Below, piece after piece: positions 18,655 to 27,504 of a stretch of DNA of 64,000 nt; position 1 is the stretch's first letter, and every line of letters begins with the position of its first letter. Under the pieces are notes generated by a model. The model searched no databases. It worked only from the letters and a program-made list of their open reading frames with translations, and was not told where the DNA came from. Position numbers and translations under genes: made by a program. The stretch comes from Corynebacterium riegelii (GTDB taxonomy: Bacteria; Actinomycetota; Actinomycetes; Mycobacteriales; Mycobacteriaceae). The DNA lies in the NCBI RefSeq assembly GCF_016728505.1, contig NZ_CP068159.1, forward strand, positions 992,001 through 1,056,000, in the 5' to 3' direction.

Positions 18655-19704
18655 ATGCTGACGATCGACGACTGGAACCACGCTCTGGATAGAGCGAATG
18701 TAGGTGTGCAGATCTCCCTTGGGCATAACAGTGAAGTGGCGGTGGGTCCAGATTATGTCGCGGAGGCCGAGCTGCTTGCTGACACTGGTTCTGAGCGGGT
18801 TGTCGTGGTGGCAGAACAGTTATCAAAACGCTTAAGCCCTGGGCGCCTTGGGGCCGTTCCACGCGTGGTGCTCATGGAGAAAGCGACTCCCGCAAAAACT
18901 AAGAGAGTGCAAGGTGGTGGGGGCATGTATGTAGACCTGCATGGCAACTGCTTTTTCTCTTTCCCGTCCATGCACGTGGACGTGCGGGGGAGGGGGCCTA
19001 CCAAAAAGTCTTCTGCTGCCGTTGGGAAGAAAGGTCGGCGAGCAAGTGCTGCTTCACTTTTTACGCCGAGACGTGCTCAGGTGTCAGCGATGCTGCTGTC
19101 ATATCCGGGCGTCTTAGAGCTTCCGAGCCGAGATCTGGCGGTGTTGAGCGGCACATCGGCGGGCACTGTGACGGGGACCCTGCAGCTACTCGCCGAGGGC
19201 GGCTATCTCTACAGGGGTGACGGGCGTTATTGGTTTGCGCAGGAGAAGCTCGGCACTTTTATCGACGCATGGGCGGACGCATACCCCTCGGGATTGGGTG
19301 CGCACCTTGAACTTTTTCGAGGAGATGCAAAGCTCCCTTTGCCTGATTGGAGTAATGCACAGGTGTGGCTGAGCGGTGAGCAAGCTGTACCGGACTTGAT
19401 TTTCGGCGGCACTTCGCTCGATGCGTATGTCGAAGACGAGAAGGATGCCCGCGACATCATACGCGAGTTGCGTTTGCAGCGCTCCCCGCGAGGCAACGTG
19501 CGCATCAGGCGAGCATTCTGGGATACTCGTGCGGCGCTGGTCTTCGAAGAAGGTAGCGTGACTGCAGAGACCCGTGAACGGAAAAATGCGCCGCTTGCAC
19601 TGGTGTACGCCGACGTGCGTGCCCACGGGGATCCACGACTACTCGAGGTATCAGAGCATGTGAAGTCTGTAATTAGGGGAAGGATTCAGAATGCCCAGCA
19701 TTGA
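18655..19704 (+). CDS. AbiEi-family antitoxin / transcriptional repressor (type IV toxin-antitoxin)
   Basis: The 349-residue protein has a winged-helix segment (VSAMLLSYPGVLELPSRDLA, then VLSGTSAGTVTGTLQLLAEGGYL in part, about residues 142-185) and the C-terminal AbiEi pattern ending in LALVYADVRAHGDPRLLEVSE. AbiEi proteins repress their operon and counter the partner nucleotidyltransferase. The frame opens at GTG 18544, but ATG 18655 is chosen because a near-consensus promoter ends 7 nt before it. It overlaps the toxin gene by 14 nt. An internal basic stretch (KKSSAAVGKKGRRAS) precedes the wing domain. Module flanked by a duplicated host segment. Confidence 0.75.
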   Translation: MLTIDDWNHALDRANVGVQISLGHNSEVAVGPDYVAEAELLADTGSERVVVVAEQLSKRLSPGRLGAVPRVVLMEKATPAKTKRVQGGGGMYVDLHGNCFFSFPSMHVDVRGRGPTKKSSAAVGKKGRRASAASLFTPRRAQVSAMLLSYPGVLELPSRDLAVLSGTSAGTVTGTLQLLAEGGYLYRGDGRYWFAQEKLGTFIDAWADAYPSGLGAHLELFRGDAKLPLPDWSNAQVWLSGEQAVPDLIFGGTSLDAYVEDEKDARDIIRELRLQRSPRGNVRIRRAFWDTRAALVFEEGSVTAETRERKNAPLALVYADVRAHGDPRLLEVSEHVKSVIRGRIQNAQH

Positions 19705-20536
19705 CCGGGCAGACGACGATCTGAAGCTGCTGTTCCAGCACCTCAGTGCTGTGGTGGACACAAACAAGGTCATGCTGGTGGGGGCGCGGTGCCGTGACAT
19801 TTTGCACCGCCGTTATTCTGCTGTGCCTCCGCAGCGTAAAACGGAGGACATTGACATAGCAATCGCCATCAATTCCGCGGCCGAATTCAAGCGGCTTCGA
19901 GAAAAGTTTGCTGCACCACGATCTCCATGGCAGCGCCTCAGTATTGCAGGGATGAGCGTCGATGTGGTTCCGTTTGGTGGGGTTGAAGCGCCCCCGAGGC
20001 TTTTCATATCAGCAGACGGTCATGCGCTTAACGTATCCGGTTTCAGAGAAGTCTTTGCAGCGTCTGAGTGCTACCAGCTTTCCGGGCTCGATGGAGTAGG
20101 CGCTCAGGTAGCGTTTCGTTTGCCAACTCCAGCTGGGCTGGCGGCGCTCAAGCTTCATGCGTGGCTTGACCGCTACCCGAAGGGGCAGTACAAAGATGCG
20201 ATTGATTTAGCTCTCATTATCGCTTGGTATAACAGTGATGATCTGTCACTGTGGGACACGTATTTTGCTCTTGAGTGCAGTCACGTTGAGTTTGACGGGG
20301 ACCCTGACCTCATGGCGGCCTATGTTCTAGGGGACCAGATCTCGGCGCTACTTGGTCTCGATGCGGCGACCTATCTCCTTGACCGTCTCCGCTCCGATCT
20401 GGCCAACAGTCCAAATCATGAGCTTCTAGCGACTAAGCTTGTCGCAGGCCAGGGGTGGGATCGCTCCCTTTCTGTCCGTCTGCTGCAGATTGAGGCTTTG
20501 ATTGCGGGCATGGCTGGTCATTTTCAGGGGCTTTAG
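19691..20536 (+). CDS. AbiEii-family nucleotidyltransferase toxin
   Basis: The 281-residue protein shows the nucleotidyltransferase core: GARCRDIL (residues 31-38) in place of the usual GGxARD, and the metal-binding pair in TEDIDIAI (D53, D55). Later VDVVPFGGVE (near 97) and LKLHAWLDRYPKGQYKDAIDL (in part) fit AbiEii/MenT-like toxins, in which K and D residues bind nucleotide. Known relatives transfer nucleotides to tRNA ends and arrest growth, some acting as abortive-infection systems. ATG 19691 lies inside the antitoxin gene, so the two are coupled. Intact by sequence. Confidence 0.75.
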   Translation: MPSIDRADDDLKLLFQHLSAVVDTNKVMLVGARCRDILHRRYSAVPPQRKTEDIDIAIAINSAAEFKRLREKFAAPRSPWQRLSIAGMSVDVVPFGGVEAPPRLFISADGHALNVSGFREVFAASECYQLSGLDGVGAQVAFRLPTPAGLAALKLHAWLDRYPKGQYKDAIDLALIIAWYNSDDLSLWDTYFALECSHVEFDGDPDLMAAYVLGDQISALLGLDAATYLLDRLRSDLANSPNHELLATKLVAGQGWDRSLSVRLLQIEALIAGMAGHFQGL

Positions 20537-20790
20537 CGGGCCAGCGACGGGTTTCATCGCGTTGTCCATCACCGTTTGTCCATCACCGTTTTCGCTTCAC
20601 TGCGCGCGGCCTGCTTCATGTACTAGCGCAGGCGTGGGCCGGGGTGTCTGCCAGCCAGGCCGGCACAGATGAGTGTGGCCAGGTAGGGGAGATGACGCAC
20701 AAGCAGACGCAACGCGCTGACAGGAATGGTTGCAGAAGCTGCGATCATGTCACGCGTGGAGCGAAGCGCTAACCCAGTGCGGCCGGTCAT
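20527..20790 (-). pseudogene. Truncated, internally deleted copy of the membrane-protein gene at 17154-18488
   Basis: 20641-20790 matches 18340-18488 (N-terminal part with the start region) and 20533-20634 matches 17470-17555 (middle part); the roughly 780 bases between are missing. The remnant also has an in-frame stop, substitutions and a direct duplication of GTCCATCACCGTTT. It runs directly on from the AbiEii stop, so the AbiE module lies between an intact gene and its remnant. Confidence 0.85.
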
Positions 20791-21048
20791 GGCAGCAGTT
20801 TAAAACGGATTTGGCGCGTGTGTGGGGGTTTGACGTGGGCGTCGATAAGCGAAATTTGCTCCCAAAACTATCCCTGTAGTATTCTTGTCAAGGTTTCGCC
20901 CGCATTCTCGCGCGGTGCGAAAGTTTCGAACTCCATGCGACACCAGTTGCATGCGTTGGTTCATGCAGACGGAAGGGCCCCGCGAAAGAGCCCCCATTTT
21001 TGCATGTATAGACGCGTGTGCGGGGTCGTGAAGACAGAAAGAGCGTGA
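20791..21048 (+). promoter_or_regulatory. Non-coding region upstream of rpsL
   Basis: No gene seen. The first 30 bases still resemble the region upstream of 18488. One exact 11-mer motif copy lies at 20840-20850. A weak promoter candidate is TTTGCT (20855-20860), 16 nt, TAGTAT (20877-20882), giving a leader of about 160 nt before rpsL. Confidence 0.4.
20840..20850 (-). repeat. Exact 11-mer motif, intergenic, upstream of rpsL
   Basis: Just before the candidate rpsL promoter. Confidence 0.85.
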
Positions 21049-21420
21049 ATGCCTACTATTCAGCAGCTGGTCCGCAAGGGCCGCAAGGATAAGAAGTCCG
21101 AGGTTGCTACGGCCGCCCTGAAGGGCTCCCCGCAGCGCCGCGGCGTGTGCACCCGCGTGTACACCACCACTCCGAAGAAGCCGAACTCTGCACTGCGTAA
21201 GGTCGCACGTGTGCGCCTGACCTCCGGTATTGAGGTTTCCGCATACATTCCGGGTGAGGGCCACAACCTGCAGGAGCACTCCATGGTGCTCGTGCGCGGC
21301 GGTCGTGTGAAGGACCTGCCGGGTGTGCGCTACAAGATCATCCGTGGCGCTCTGGATACCCAGGGTGTGAAGGACCGCAAGCAGGCTCGCTCCCGTTACG
21401 GCGCGAAGAAGGGACAGTAA
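21049..21420 (+). CDS. rpsL: 30S ribosomal protein S12
   Basis: Decoding-centre protein of the small subunit, 123 residues. The segment [17 protein letters not shown] (about 40-57) has the wild-type Lys linked to streptomycin sensitivity, as does the [17 protein letters not shown] segment near residue 88. GAAAGAGCG precedes ATG 21049. First gene of rpsL-rpsG, six bases from rpsG. Confidence 0.98.
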   Translation: MPTIQQLVRKGRKDKKSEVATAALKGSPQRRGVCTRVYTTTPKKPNSALRKVARVRLTSGIEVSAYIPGEGHNLQEHSMVLVRGGRVKDLPGVRYKIIRGALDTQGVKDRKQARSRYGAKKGQ

Positions 21421-21426
21421 AGAACA

Positions 21427-21894
21427 ATGCGTAAGCAAAAAGCACCTGTACGTCCCGTAGTTAAGGATCCGGTATACAACTCCGAGCTGGTTACCCAGCT
21501 GGTGAACAAGATCCTGAAGGACGGCAAGAAGTCCACCGCAGAGCGCATCGTTTACGGCGCGCTTGAGATCTGCCGCGAGAAGACCGGTACTGACCCGGTT
21601 GGCACCCTGGAGAAGGCACTGGGCAACATCCGCCCGGACCTTGAGGTTCGTTCCCGCCGTGTTGGTGGCGCTACCTACCAGGTTCCGGTCAAGGTTGAGC
21701 CGGGCCGTTCCAACACGCTTGCTCTGCGTTGGATGGTGACCTTCACTCGCCAGCGTCGTGAGAACTCCATGATTGAGCGCCTCGCTAACGAGATCCTGGA
21801 TGCGTCCAACGGCCTGGGTGCATCCGTGAAGCGTCGTGAGGACACTCACAAGATGGCAGAGGCAAACCGCGCCTTCGCCCACTACCGCTGGTAA
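21427..21894 (+). CDS. rpsG: 30S ribosomal protein S7
   Basis: Primary 16S rRNA-binding protein that nucleates head assembly of the small subunit. The 155-residue product has standard length and ends in the conserved [21 protein letters not shown] segment (in part). It starts six bases after rpsL and is followed by 227 bp before fusA, so fusA may have its own promoter. Confidence 0.98.
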   Translation: MRKQKAPVRPVVKDPVYNSELVTQLVNKILKDGKKSTAERIVYGALEICREKTGTDPVGTLEKALGNIRPDLEVRSRRVGGATYQVPVKVEPGRSNTLALRWMVTFTRQRRENSMIERLANEILDASNGLGASVKRREDTHKMAEANRAFAHYRW

Positions 21895-22121
21895 TAGGTT
21901 CGCGCCTTATGAGCTCACGTTTCGGCCCGTGGATAAGTTGTCCGCACGCGTACGCGTCGGAGTCTTGCTCCCGGGCCGTTTGCGTAGCGACGGGTGCGTA
22001 ACCTGCCTCCACGCGCAATTAGTGGAATAATCGACCAAGGACAATATCCGCCAAAGACGCTATCTCGGCTCCCTAGCGTGCGCCGGGGCGGTGTCGACAA
22101 CTTATAAGTTGGGGTAAAAAC
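21895..22121 (+). promoter_or_regulatory. rpsG-fusA spacer with a palindrome at the fusA ribosome site
   Basis: No gene. CAACTTATAAGTTG (22098-22111) is a perfect 14-bp palindrome that overlaps the GGGG ribosome-binding segment, 10 nt before the GTG start. It could block or gate translation initiation (inference). An AT-rich patch GGAATAATC (22023-22031) is a weak -10 candidate. Confidence 0.45.
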
Positions 22122-24242
22122 GTGGCACAAGAAGTGCTTAAAGACCTGAACAAGGTCCGCAACATCGGCATCATGGCTCACATCGATGCTGGTAAGACCA
22201 CCACGACCGAGCGCATCCTGTTTTACACGGGTATCAACCGCAAGGTTGGCGAAACCCACGACGGTGGCGCAACCACCGACTGGATGGAGCAGGAGAAAGA
22301 GCGCGGCATCACCATTACGTCTGCTGCCGTGACGTGCTTCTGGAACAACAACCAGATCAACATCATTGACACCCCGGGCCACGTGGACTTCACCGTTGAG
22401 GTGGAGCGTTCCCTGCGTGTTCTGGACGGCGCTGTTGCTGTCTTCGACGGCAAGGAAGGCGTTGAGCCGCAGTCTGAGCAGGTTTGGCGCCAGGCTGCGA
22501 AGTACAACGTGCCGCGTATCTGCTTCGTGAACAAGATGGACAAGCTGGGTGCAGACTTCTTCTACACCGTTGGCACCATCGTTGACCGTCTCGGTGCGAA
22601 GCCGTTGGTTATGCAGATTCCGATCGGCGCTGAGGATGACTTCGACGGCGTTGTTGACCTCATCCAGATGAAGGCTTACATGTGGCCGGGCAAGGTTGAG
22701 ACCGGCACCCCGCCGCAGATTGTTGACATCCCGGCTGAGCTGCAGGACAAGGCTGAAGAGTACCGTGAGAAGCTGCTCGAGACCGTCGCTGAGTCCGATG
22801 AGGAGCTCATGGAGAAGTACTTCGGCGGCGAGGAGCTCACCGTCGAGGAGATCAAGGCCGCTATCCGCAAGCTGACCGTTAACTCCGAGATCTACCCGGT
22901 GTTCTGTGGTACCGCATACCGCAACAAGGGCATCGAGCCGATCCTGGACGCTGTTGTGGACTACCTGCCGAGCCCGCTGGACATCGGCGAAGTTCGCGGC
23001 ACCTCCGTAGACGGCTCCGAGGAGCTCGTGCGTAAGCCGTCCGTTGAAGAGCCGTTCTCCGCACTGGCATTCAAGATTGCTGTGCACCCGTTCTTTGGCA
23101 AGCTGACCTACGTGCGCGTCTACTCCGGCCAGGCAATCCCGGGCGAGCAGATGCTGAACTCCACGAAGTCCAAGAAGGAGCGCGTGGGCAAGCTCTTCCA
23201 GATGCACGCGAACAAGGAGAACCCGGTTGAGCACGCTGACGCCGGCAACATCTACGCGTTCATTGGCCTGAAGGAAACCACCACGGGTGACACCCTGTGC
23301 AACCCGGATCACCCGATCATCCTGGAGTCCATGGACTTCCCGGATCCGGTTATCCAGGTGGCCATTGAGCCGAAGACCAAGGCTGACCAGGAGAAGCTGG
23401 GTACCGCTATTCAGAAGCTGGCGGAAGAGGACCCGACCTTCACCGTCAAGCTGGACGAAGAGACCGGCCAGACCATCATCGGCGGCATGGGCGAGCTGCA
23501 CCTCGACGTGCTGGTTGACCGCATGAAGCGCGAGTTCAAGGTCGAGGCAAACATCGGTTCCCCGCAGGTTGCTTACCGCGAGACCATCCGCAAGAAGGTG
23601 GAGTCCCTGGACTACACCCACAAGAAGCAGACCGGTGGTTCCGGCCAGTTTGCAAAGGTCATTGTCACCATCGAGCCGTACAACCCGGACCCGGAGACGC
23701 TGGAGGAGGGCGAGAGCGCAACCTACAAGTTCGAGAACGCCGTCACCGGTGGCCGCGTGCCGAAGGAATACATCCCGTCCGTGGACGCTGGTATCCAGGA
23801 TGCGATGCAGTACGGCTACCTCGCTGGCTTCCCGTTGGTGAACATCAAGGCCACCCTTGAGGACGGCGCCTACCACGACGTTGACTCCTCTGAAATGGCC
23901 TTCAAGCTCGCTGGCTCCCAGGTTCTGAAGGAAGCAGTTGCTAAGGCTAAGCCGGTTCTGCTTGAGCCGGTCATGGCTGTTGAGGTTGTGACCCCGGAGG
24001 AGTACATGGGCACCGTCAACGGTGACATCAGCTCCCGCCGTGGCCAGGTCTACGCAATGGAGGACCGCTCCGGTGCGAAGGTTGTTCGCGCTAAGGTGCC
24101 GCTGTCCGAAATGTTCGGCTACATTGGTGACCTGCGTTCCTCGACCGCGGGCCGCGCGAACTTCACCATGGTGTTTGACTCCTACGCTGAGGTTCCGCAG
24201 AGCGTTGCTCAGGAGATCATCGAGCAGCGCACCGGCAAGTAA
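22122..24242 (+). CDS. fusA: Elongation factor G
   Basis: Translocation GTPase, 706 residues. G1 [15 protein letters not shown] (about 19-33), G2 region [11 protein letters not shown]3 DTPGHVDF and G4 NKMDKLGAD are all present, followed by domains II-V with the usual [10 protein letters not shown] and [14 protein letters not shown] motifs. The start is GTG 22122, with a perfect palindrome over its ribosome site. No fusidic-acid resistance change stands out by eye. Confidence 0.97.
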   Translation: MAQEVLKDLNKVRNIGIMAHIDAGKTTTTERILFYTGINRKVGETHDGGATTDWMEQEKERGITITSAAVTCFWNNNQINIIDTPGHVDFTVEVERSLRVLDGAVAVFDGKEGVEPQSEQVWRQAAKYNVPRICFVNKMDKLGADFFYTVGTIVDRLGAKPLVMQIPIGAEDDFDGVVDLIQMKAYMWPGKVETGTPPQIVDIPAELQDKAEEYREKLLETVAESDEELMEKYFGGEELTVEEIKAAIRKLTVNSEIYPVFCGTAYRNKGIEPILDAVVDYLPSPLDIGEVRGTSVDGSEELVRKPSVEEPFSALAFKIAVHPFFGKLTYVRVYSGQAIPGEQMLNSTKSKKERVGKLFQMHANKENPVEHADAGNIYAFIGLKETTTGDTLCNPDHPIILESMDFPDPVIQVAIEPKTKADQEKLGTAIQKLAEEDPTFTVKLDEETGQTIIGGMGELHLDVLVDRMKREFKVEANIGSPQVAYRETIRKKVESLDYTHKKQTGGSGQFAKVIVTIEPYNPDPETLEEGESATYKFENAVTGGRVPKEYIPSVDAGIQDAMQYGYLAGFPLVNIKATLEDGAYHDVDSSEMAFKLAGSQVLKEAVAKAKPVLLEPVMAVEVVTPEEYMGTVNGDISSRRGQVYAMEDRSGAKVVRAKVPLSEMFGYIGDLRSSTAGRANFTMVFDSYAEVPQSVAQEIIEQRTGK

Positions 24243-24267
24243 ATTGCCCTAACGCTTTGCGCCTTCT

Positions 24268-24278
24268 GCTTATCGACG
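24268..24278 (+). repeat. Exact 11-mer motif, intergenic, after fusA
   Basis: Left arm of a perfect hairpin. Confidence 0.9.
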
Positions 24279-24299
24279 GCTACGCCAGAGCCGTCGATA
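24268..24299 (+). repeat. Hairpin after fusA built on the 11-mer motif
   Basis: TATCGACGGCT (24271-24281) pairs perfectly with AGCCGTCGATA (24289-24299) around a 7-base loop; the left arm begins inside an exact GCTTATCGACG (24268-24278). The following bases are GTAAAAAGC, not a T-run, so it is not a clear intrinsic terminator on the plus strand. Confidence 0.7.
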
Positions 24300-24437
24300 G
24301 TAAAAAGCTCGGCGCGAAGCGCACCCTAGCGGGTGCGGCCTACTGAAGTTCCAGCCCAAAATCCCAGCAAGATGGGGTGGTGCTTGAGTTGGCCGTTACT
24401 CACTAGGTGGATCCGCGGTTTGCACGGATCGGCCGGT
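24300..24437 (+). other. Spacer before the tuf promoter
   Basis: No gene, tRNA or long repeat seen. One short hairpin GCACCC-TAGC-GGGTGC (24320-24335) is present. Confidence 0.5.
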
Positions 24438-24466
24438 TTGAAAAACGGTCATTCAGAATCTAGGAT
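24438..24466 (+). promoter_or_regulatory. tuf promoter
   Basis: TTGAAA (24438-24443), 17-nt spacer and TAGGAT (24461-24466), about 120 nt before the tuf start. Confidence 0.7.
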
Positions 24467-24593
24467 CATGTAACTGGCACATTGTGAAATGGTCGATGCA
24501 GCATGTCTCGCGCATGCGGGCCATGAGGCAAGGCAAATGTAAACAACGTGGCTGCGAAGGTCGTAGCCACATGGAAGTCCAGGAGGACAACAA

Positions 24594-25784
24594 GTGGCAA
24601 AGGCAAAGTTCGAGCGTACGAAGCCGCACGTCAACATTGGCACCATCGGTCACGTCGACCACGGCAAGACCACCACCACGGCTGCCATCACCACCGTGCT
24701 GGCTCAGGAGTACCCGGAGGAGAACAAGGCGTTCGACTACTCCGCAATTGACAAGGCTCCGGAGGAGCGCGAGCGCGGTATTACCATCAACATCTCCCAC
24801 GTGGAGTACAACACCCCGAAGCGCCACTACGCTCACGTGGACGCCCCGGGCCACGCCGACTACATCAAGAACATGATCACCGGCGCTGCTCAGATGGACG
24901 GCGCAATCCTCGTGGTTGCAGCTACCGACGGCCCGATGCCGCAGACCCGCGAGCACGTGCTGCTGGCTCGCCAGGTTGGCGTTCCGTACATCCTCGTTGC
25001 ACTGAACAAGTGCGACATGGTCGATGATGAGGAAATCATCGAGCTGGTTGAGATGGAAGTTCGTGAGCTGCTGGCTGAGCAGGAGTACGACGAGGATGCA
25101 CCGATCATCCACATCTCCGCTCTGAAGGCTCTCGAGGGCGAGCAGAAGTGGGTTGACTCCATCCTGGAGCTCATGCAGGCATGTGACGACTCCATTCCGG
25201 ACCCGGAGCGCGAGACCGACAAGCCGTTCCTGATGCCGATCGAGGACATCTTCACCATTTCCGGCCGCGGTACCGTGGTTACCGGTCGTGTGGAGCGTGG
25301 CGTGCTCAACCTCAACGACGAGGTCGAGATCATCGGTATCCGCGAGAAGTCCCAGAAGACCACCGTTACCTCCATCGAGATGTTCAACAAGCTTCTCGAC
25401 ACCGCTGAGGCTGGCGACAACGCAGCTCTGCTGCTCCGTGGTCTGAAGCGTGAGGACGTTGAGCGCGGCCAGGTCATCATCAAGCCGGGCGCTTACACCC
25501 CGCACACCAAGTTCGAGGGCTCCGTCTACGTTCTGTCCAAGGACGAGGGCGGCCGCCACACCCCGTTCTTCGACAACTACCGTCCGCAGTTCTACTTCCG
25601 TACCACTGACGTGACCGGCGTTGTGAAGCTGCCGGAGGGCACCGAGATGGTTATGCCGGGCGACAACGTTGAGATGACCGTTGAGCTCATCCAGCCGGTT
25701 GCTATGGACGAGGGCCTGCGCTTCGCTATCCGCGAGGGCTCCCGCACCGTCGGCGCTGGCCGTGTTACCAAGATCCTCGGCTAA
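24594..25784 (+). CDS. tuf: Elongation factor Tu
   Basis: Delivers aminoacyl-tRNA to the ribosome as a GTP complex. The 396-residue product has G1 [15 protein letters not shown] (about 18-32), G3 DAPGHADY, G4 NKCDMVDD and the domain II/III signatures, all intact. The GTG start at 24594 follows AGGAGG (24581-24586). It is transcribed alone from its own promoter and ends at a strong terminator. Confidence 0.98.
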   Translation: MAKAKFERTKPHVNIGTIGHVDHGKTTTTAAITTVLAQEYPEENKAFDYSAIDKAPEERERGITINISHVEYNTPKRHYAHVDAPGHADYIKNMITGAAQMDGAILVVAATDGPMPQTREHVLLARQVGVPYILVALNKCDMVDDEEIIELVEMEVRELLAEQEYDEDAPIIHISALKALEGEQKWVDSILELMQACDDSIPDPERETDKPFLMPIEDIFTISGRGTVVTGRVERGVLNLNDEVEIIGIREKSQKTTVTSIEMFNKLLDTAEAGDNAALLLRGLKREDVERGQVIIKPGAYTPHTKFEGSVYVLSKDEGGRHTPFFDNYRPQFYFRTTDVTGVVKLPEGTEMVMPGDNVEMTVELIQPVAMDEGLRFAIREGSRTVGAGRVTKILG

Positions 25785-25826
25785 TTCCAGCCACCAGGGT
25801 CTAACTGGGTAACCCAGTAACGCCTT

Positions 25827-25865
25827 AAAGGCCGCCACTCCCACACGGGAGGGCGGCCTTTTTGC
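25827..25865 (+). terminator. Terminator after tuf
   Basis: AAAGGCCGCC-type stem closing over ACTCCCACACGGGAGG and followed by CCTTTTTGC. A short palindrome ACTGGGTAACCCAGT (25804-25818) precedes it. Confidence 0.9.
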
Positions 25866-25936
25866 ATGCCCATACGTGGGCAGGTGTTTGGGGGTAGGTG
25901 TTTGGGCAGCTATAGCCTGGATCGGGGAGCCTGCCC

Positions 25937-25981
25937 GGTCCTGTCCGGTCCGGTCCTGTCCTGTCCGGTCCGGTCCTGCCC
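25937..25981 (+). repeat. Pentamer array abutting inverted-repeat element copy 2
   Basis: Nine consecutive 5-bp units of the form (G/T)GTCC, the last degenerate (TGCCC), end one base before the left arm of the element. Confidence 0.9.
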
Positions 25982-25982
25982 C

Positions 25983-26104
25983 AACAGATATGCAGGGGAA
26001 GAAATGCAGGTCTGCAGGTAGCGGCCAATTTTCATTAAGGCCTCACTTATTGAAAAAACGCTCTGAGCTGGGAACCTGCATATCTTCCCCTGCATATCTG
26101 TGTT
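25983..26104. mobile_element. Short non-coding inverted-repeat element, copy 2 (MITE-like)
   Basis: Left arm 25983-26011 and right arm 26074-26104 are inverted repeats with one mismatch and a two-base length difference. Core bases ATTTTCATTAAG and CTTATTGAAAAAACGCTCTGAG match copy 1 at 2962-3085 in the same orientation (second segment given in part by position 26046-26066). Both copies lie just after a terminator and before a gene on the plus strand. Confidence 0.65.
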
Positions 26105-26237
26105 CCAGCGCTATTCGCAGGCCGTTCGTCCTGCTTACGCAAACGCGATCAGCGTGAGGAGGCCGCGTTGCGGAGTACGAACTCGCGGCCTCAACTTGTG
26201 CCAGATCAGATGGGACGGGCTCGGCTACAATGCTCGC

Positions 26238-26930
26238 GTGCACGAAACTGACCCGACCCGCATCCCTAAACTCATAGCGAGGCTCCAAGATGCGTGGGAA
26301 GGCCAACCAGACCTCACACTCCCGGCTTTTCTAGGTGTGTTGCAGAACCGTGGACTGTCCTGGGGCTCCACCGAGGACGAGCTGCTGGCAATCCTGGATG
26401 AGGTTGCAAGAGAACACCCATCCCTGCTGACAGCGCCACTGGAACGCACTGTGTGCATCGCTACGACAGCGCCACAGCTCACCATCACACTGACAAGCAC
26501 CACGGCGATAGTGCGAAACGCTGCAGACCCGAAACGGATGCCCGGGGTGTGGCGCTATGACGCCTTCCGGCCAACAGGGCCGGGCCGGCCACTGGTGGTG
26601 CGGGATACAGAAGGCGTAGAGCACCGGCTGGGCGTCGTTGAAATGATCACCGGGTTGCCACCGAAAGACGCCGACATGCTCGATGGCCTGCGGCGTGTGG
26701 ACGTCGGCTCGGAACGCTGGCTCCTGCAATGTGAGGACGGCTCTAGGGTGATCCTCGGGCAGCGGATCTGGTTATGGACTGTGCAGGGGAGACAATCGCT
26801 GCTTGAAACGATCGCGTGGGACCAGCTGCTGGCTTGTACGCCGGGCGCTGAGATAGTTGTAGCCCCAGCCGGCGGCGGGAGGCCGCGCAAACTGGGGCTA
26901 CTGAAAGAGGCGTATCTGTTGGAGGCCTAA
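26238..26930 (+). CDS. Hypothetical protein
   Basis: I do not recognise the family. The 230-residue product is soluble, without signal peptide or membrane helix, and ends in a basic-hydrophobic tail (GGGRPRKLGLLKEAYLLEA). GTG 26238 is chosen because TACAAT (26226-26231) lies 6 nt before it (leaderless mRNA); the longer open frame from 26100 runs into the inverted-repeat element and is not supported. Monocistronic, convergent with the Asp23/AmaP operon 13 bp away. Likely a corynebacterial conserved protein (inference). Confidence 0.55.
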   Translation: MHETDPTRIPKLIARLQDAWEGQPDLTLPAFLGVLQNRGLSWGSTEDELLAILDEVAREHPSLLTAPLERTVCIATTAPQLTITLTSTTAIVRNAADPKRMPGVWRYDAFRPTGPGRPLVVRDTEGVEHRLGVVEMITGLPPKDADMLDGLRRVDVGSERWLLQCEDGSRVILGQRIWLWTVQGRQSLLETIAWDQLLACTPGAEIVVAPAGGGRPRKLGLLKEAYLLEA

Positions 26931-26943
26931 ACGCTGGTAGCGG

Positions 26944-27504
26944 CTACGCTGCGACGCGGTCCAGCTGCAGCTTCCACACCGTGTCAATTTCCATGGTGTG
27001 GTTGGCTACGCGGAAATCCTCGTTAGCGCTTTCAATGGCGCTGATCGCCTCACCCAGGTCATAGGAAGGGTTAGCGATGACGGTAAAGGTAGCGGTTGGG
27101 CGTTTGCCCACCATTGCAACCTTGCACGACGCACGCGATACGGACGGGGATTGCGTAATCGCCGTACAGGCCGCCTCGGCAACGCGCTGGACATTGATCA
27201 CCGTGTCGCCGTGTGCCGGGTCCGCTGCCGCGATCTCCCTGTTGGAGAACGCGCGGCTGCGGATGTTGGCCAGGATTAGCCACAGGCCGACGAAAAACAG
27301 GACGATCGCCGCGATAATCAGCGCGGTGTTGTACCAGCCGTAGTAGGGCACCTCCGAAATCGATGCCCGGTTGAACTGGTTAATCCAATCACTGACGTAG
27401 GGGATGTCCCAGTACAGCGCCACCGGCACAAAGCCAGCAACAATAAGCAGCAGTCCGAAGAGGAAGACTACGAGGCGGTCGAAGAAGGAAAGTCCCTTAG
27501 TCAT
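26944..27504 (-). CDS. AmaP-like alkaline shock response membrane anchor protein
   Basis: The 186-residue protein has two N-terminal membrane helices (about 9-30 and 60-80) and a C-terminal cytoplasmic domain with an Asp23-like beta pattern. AmaP anchors Asp23 at the membrane in Staphylococcus aureus. It is the last gene of the six-gene operon and its start overlaps the preceding stop (ATGA), which supports coupled synthesis with the other envelope proteins. Confidence 0.75.
   Translation of the reverse strand: MTKGLSFFDRLVVFLFGLLLIVAGFVPVALYWDIPYVSDWINQFNRASISEVPYYGWYNTALIIAAIVLFFVGLWLILANIRSRAFSNREIAAADPAHGDTVINVQRVAEAACTAITQSPSVSRASCKVAMVGKRPTATFTVIANPSYDLGEAISAIESANEDFRVANHTMEIDTVWKLQLDRVAA

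Noticed and set aside
21049..21420. Streptomycin-resistance change in rpsL
   Set aside because: Both key lysine regions appear wild type.
21915..23876. 653-codon open frame antisense to fusA
   Set aside because: Shadow of fusA codon bias.
24268..24299. Hairpin after fusA as an intrinsic terminator
   Set aside because: No T-tract follows on either strand; kept only as a hairpin.
25937..25981. Pentamer array as a CRISPR-like repeat
   Set aside because: Units are contiguous with no spacers and no cas genes are present.
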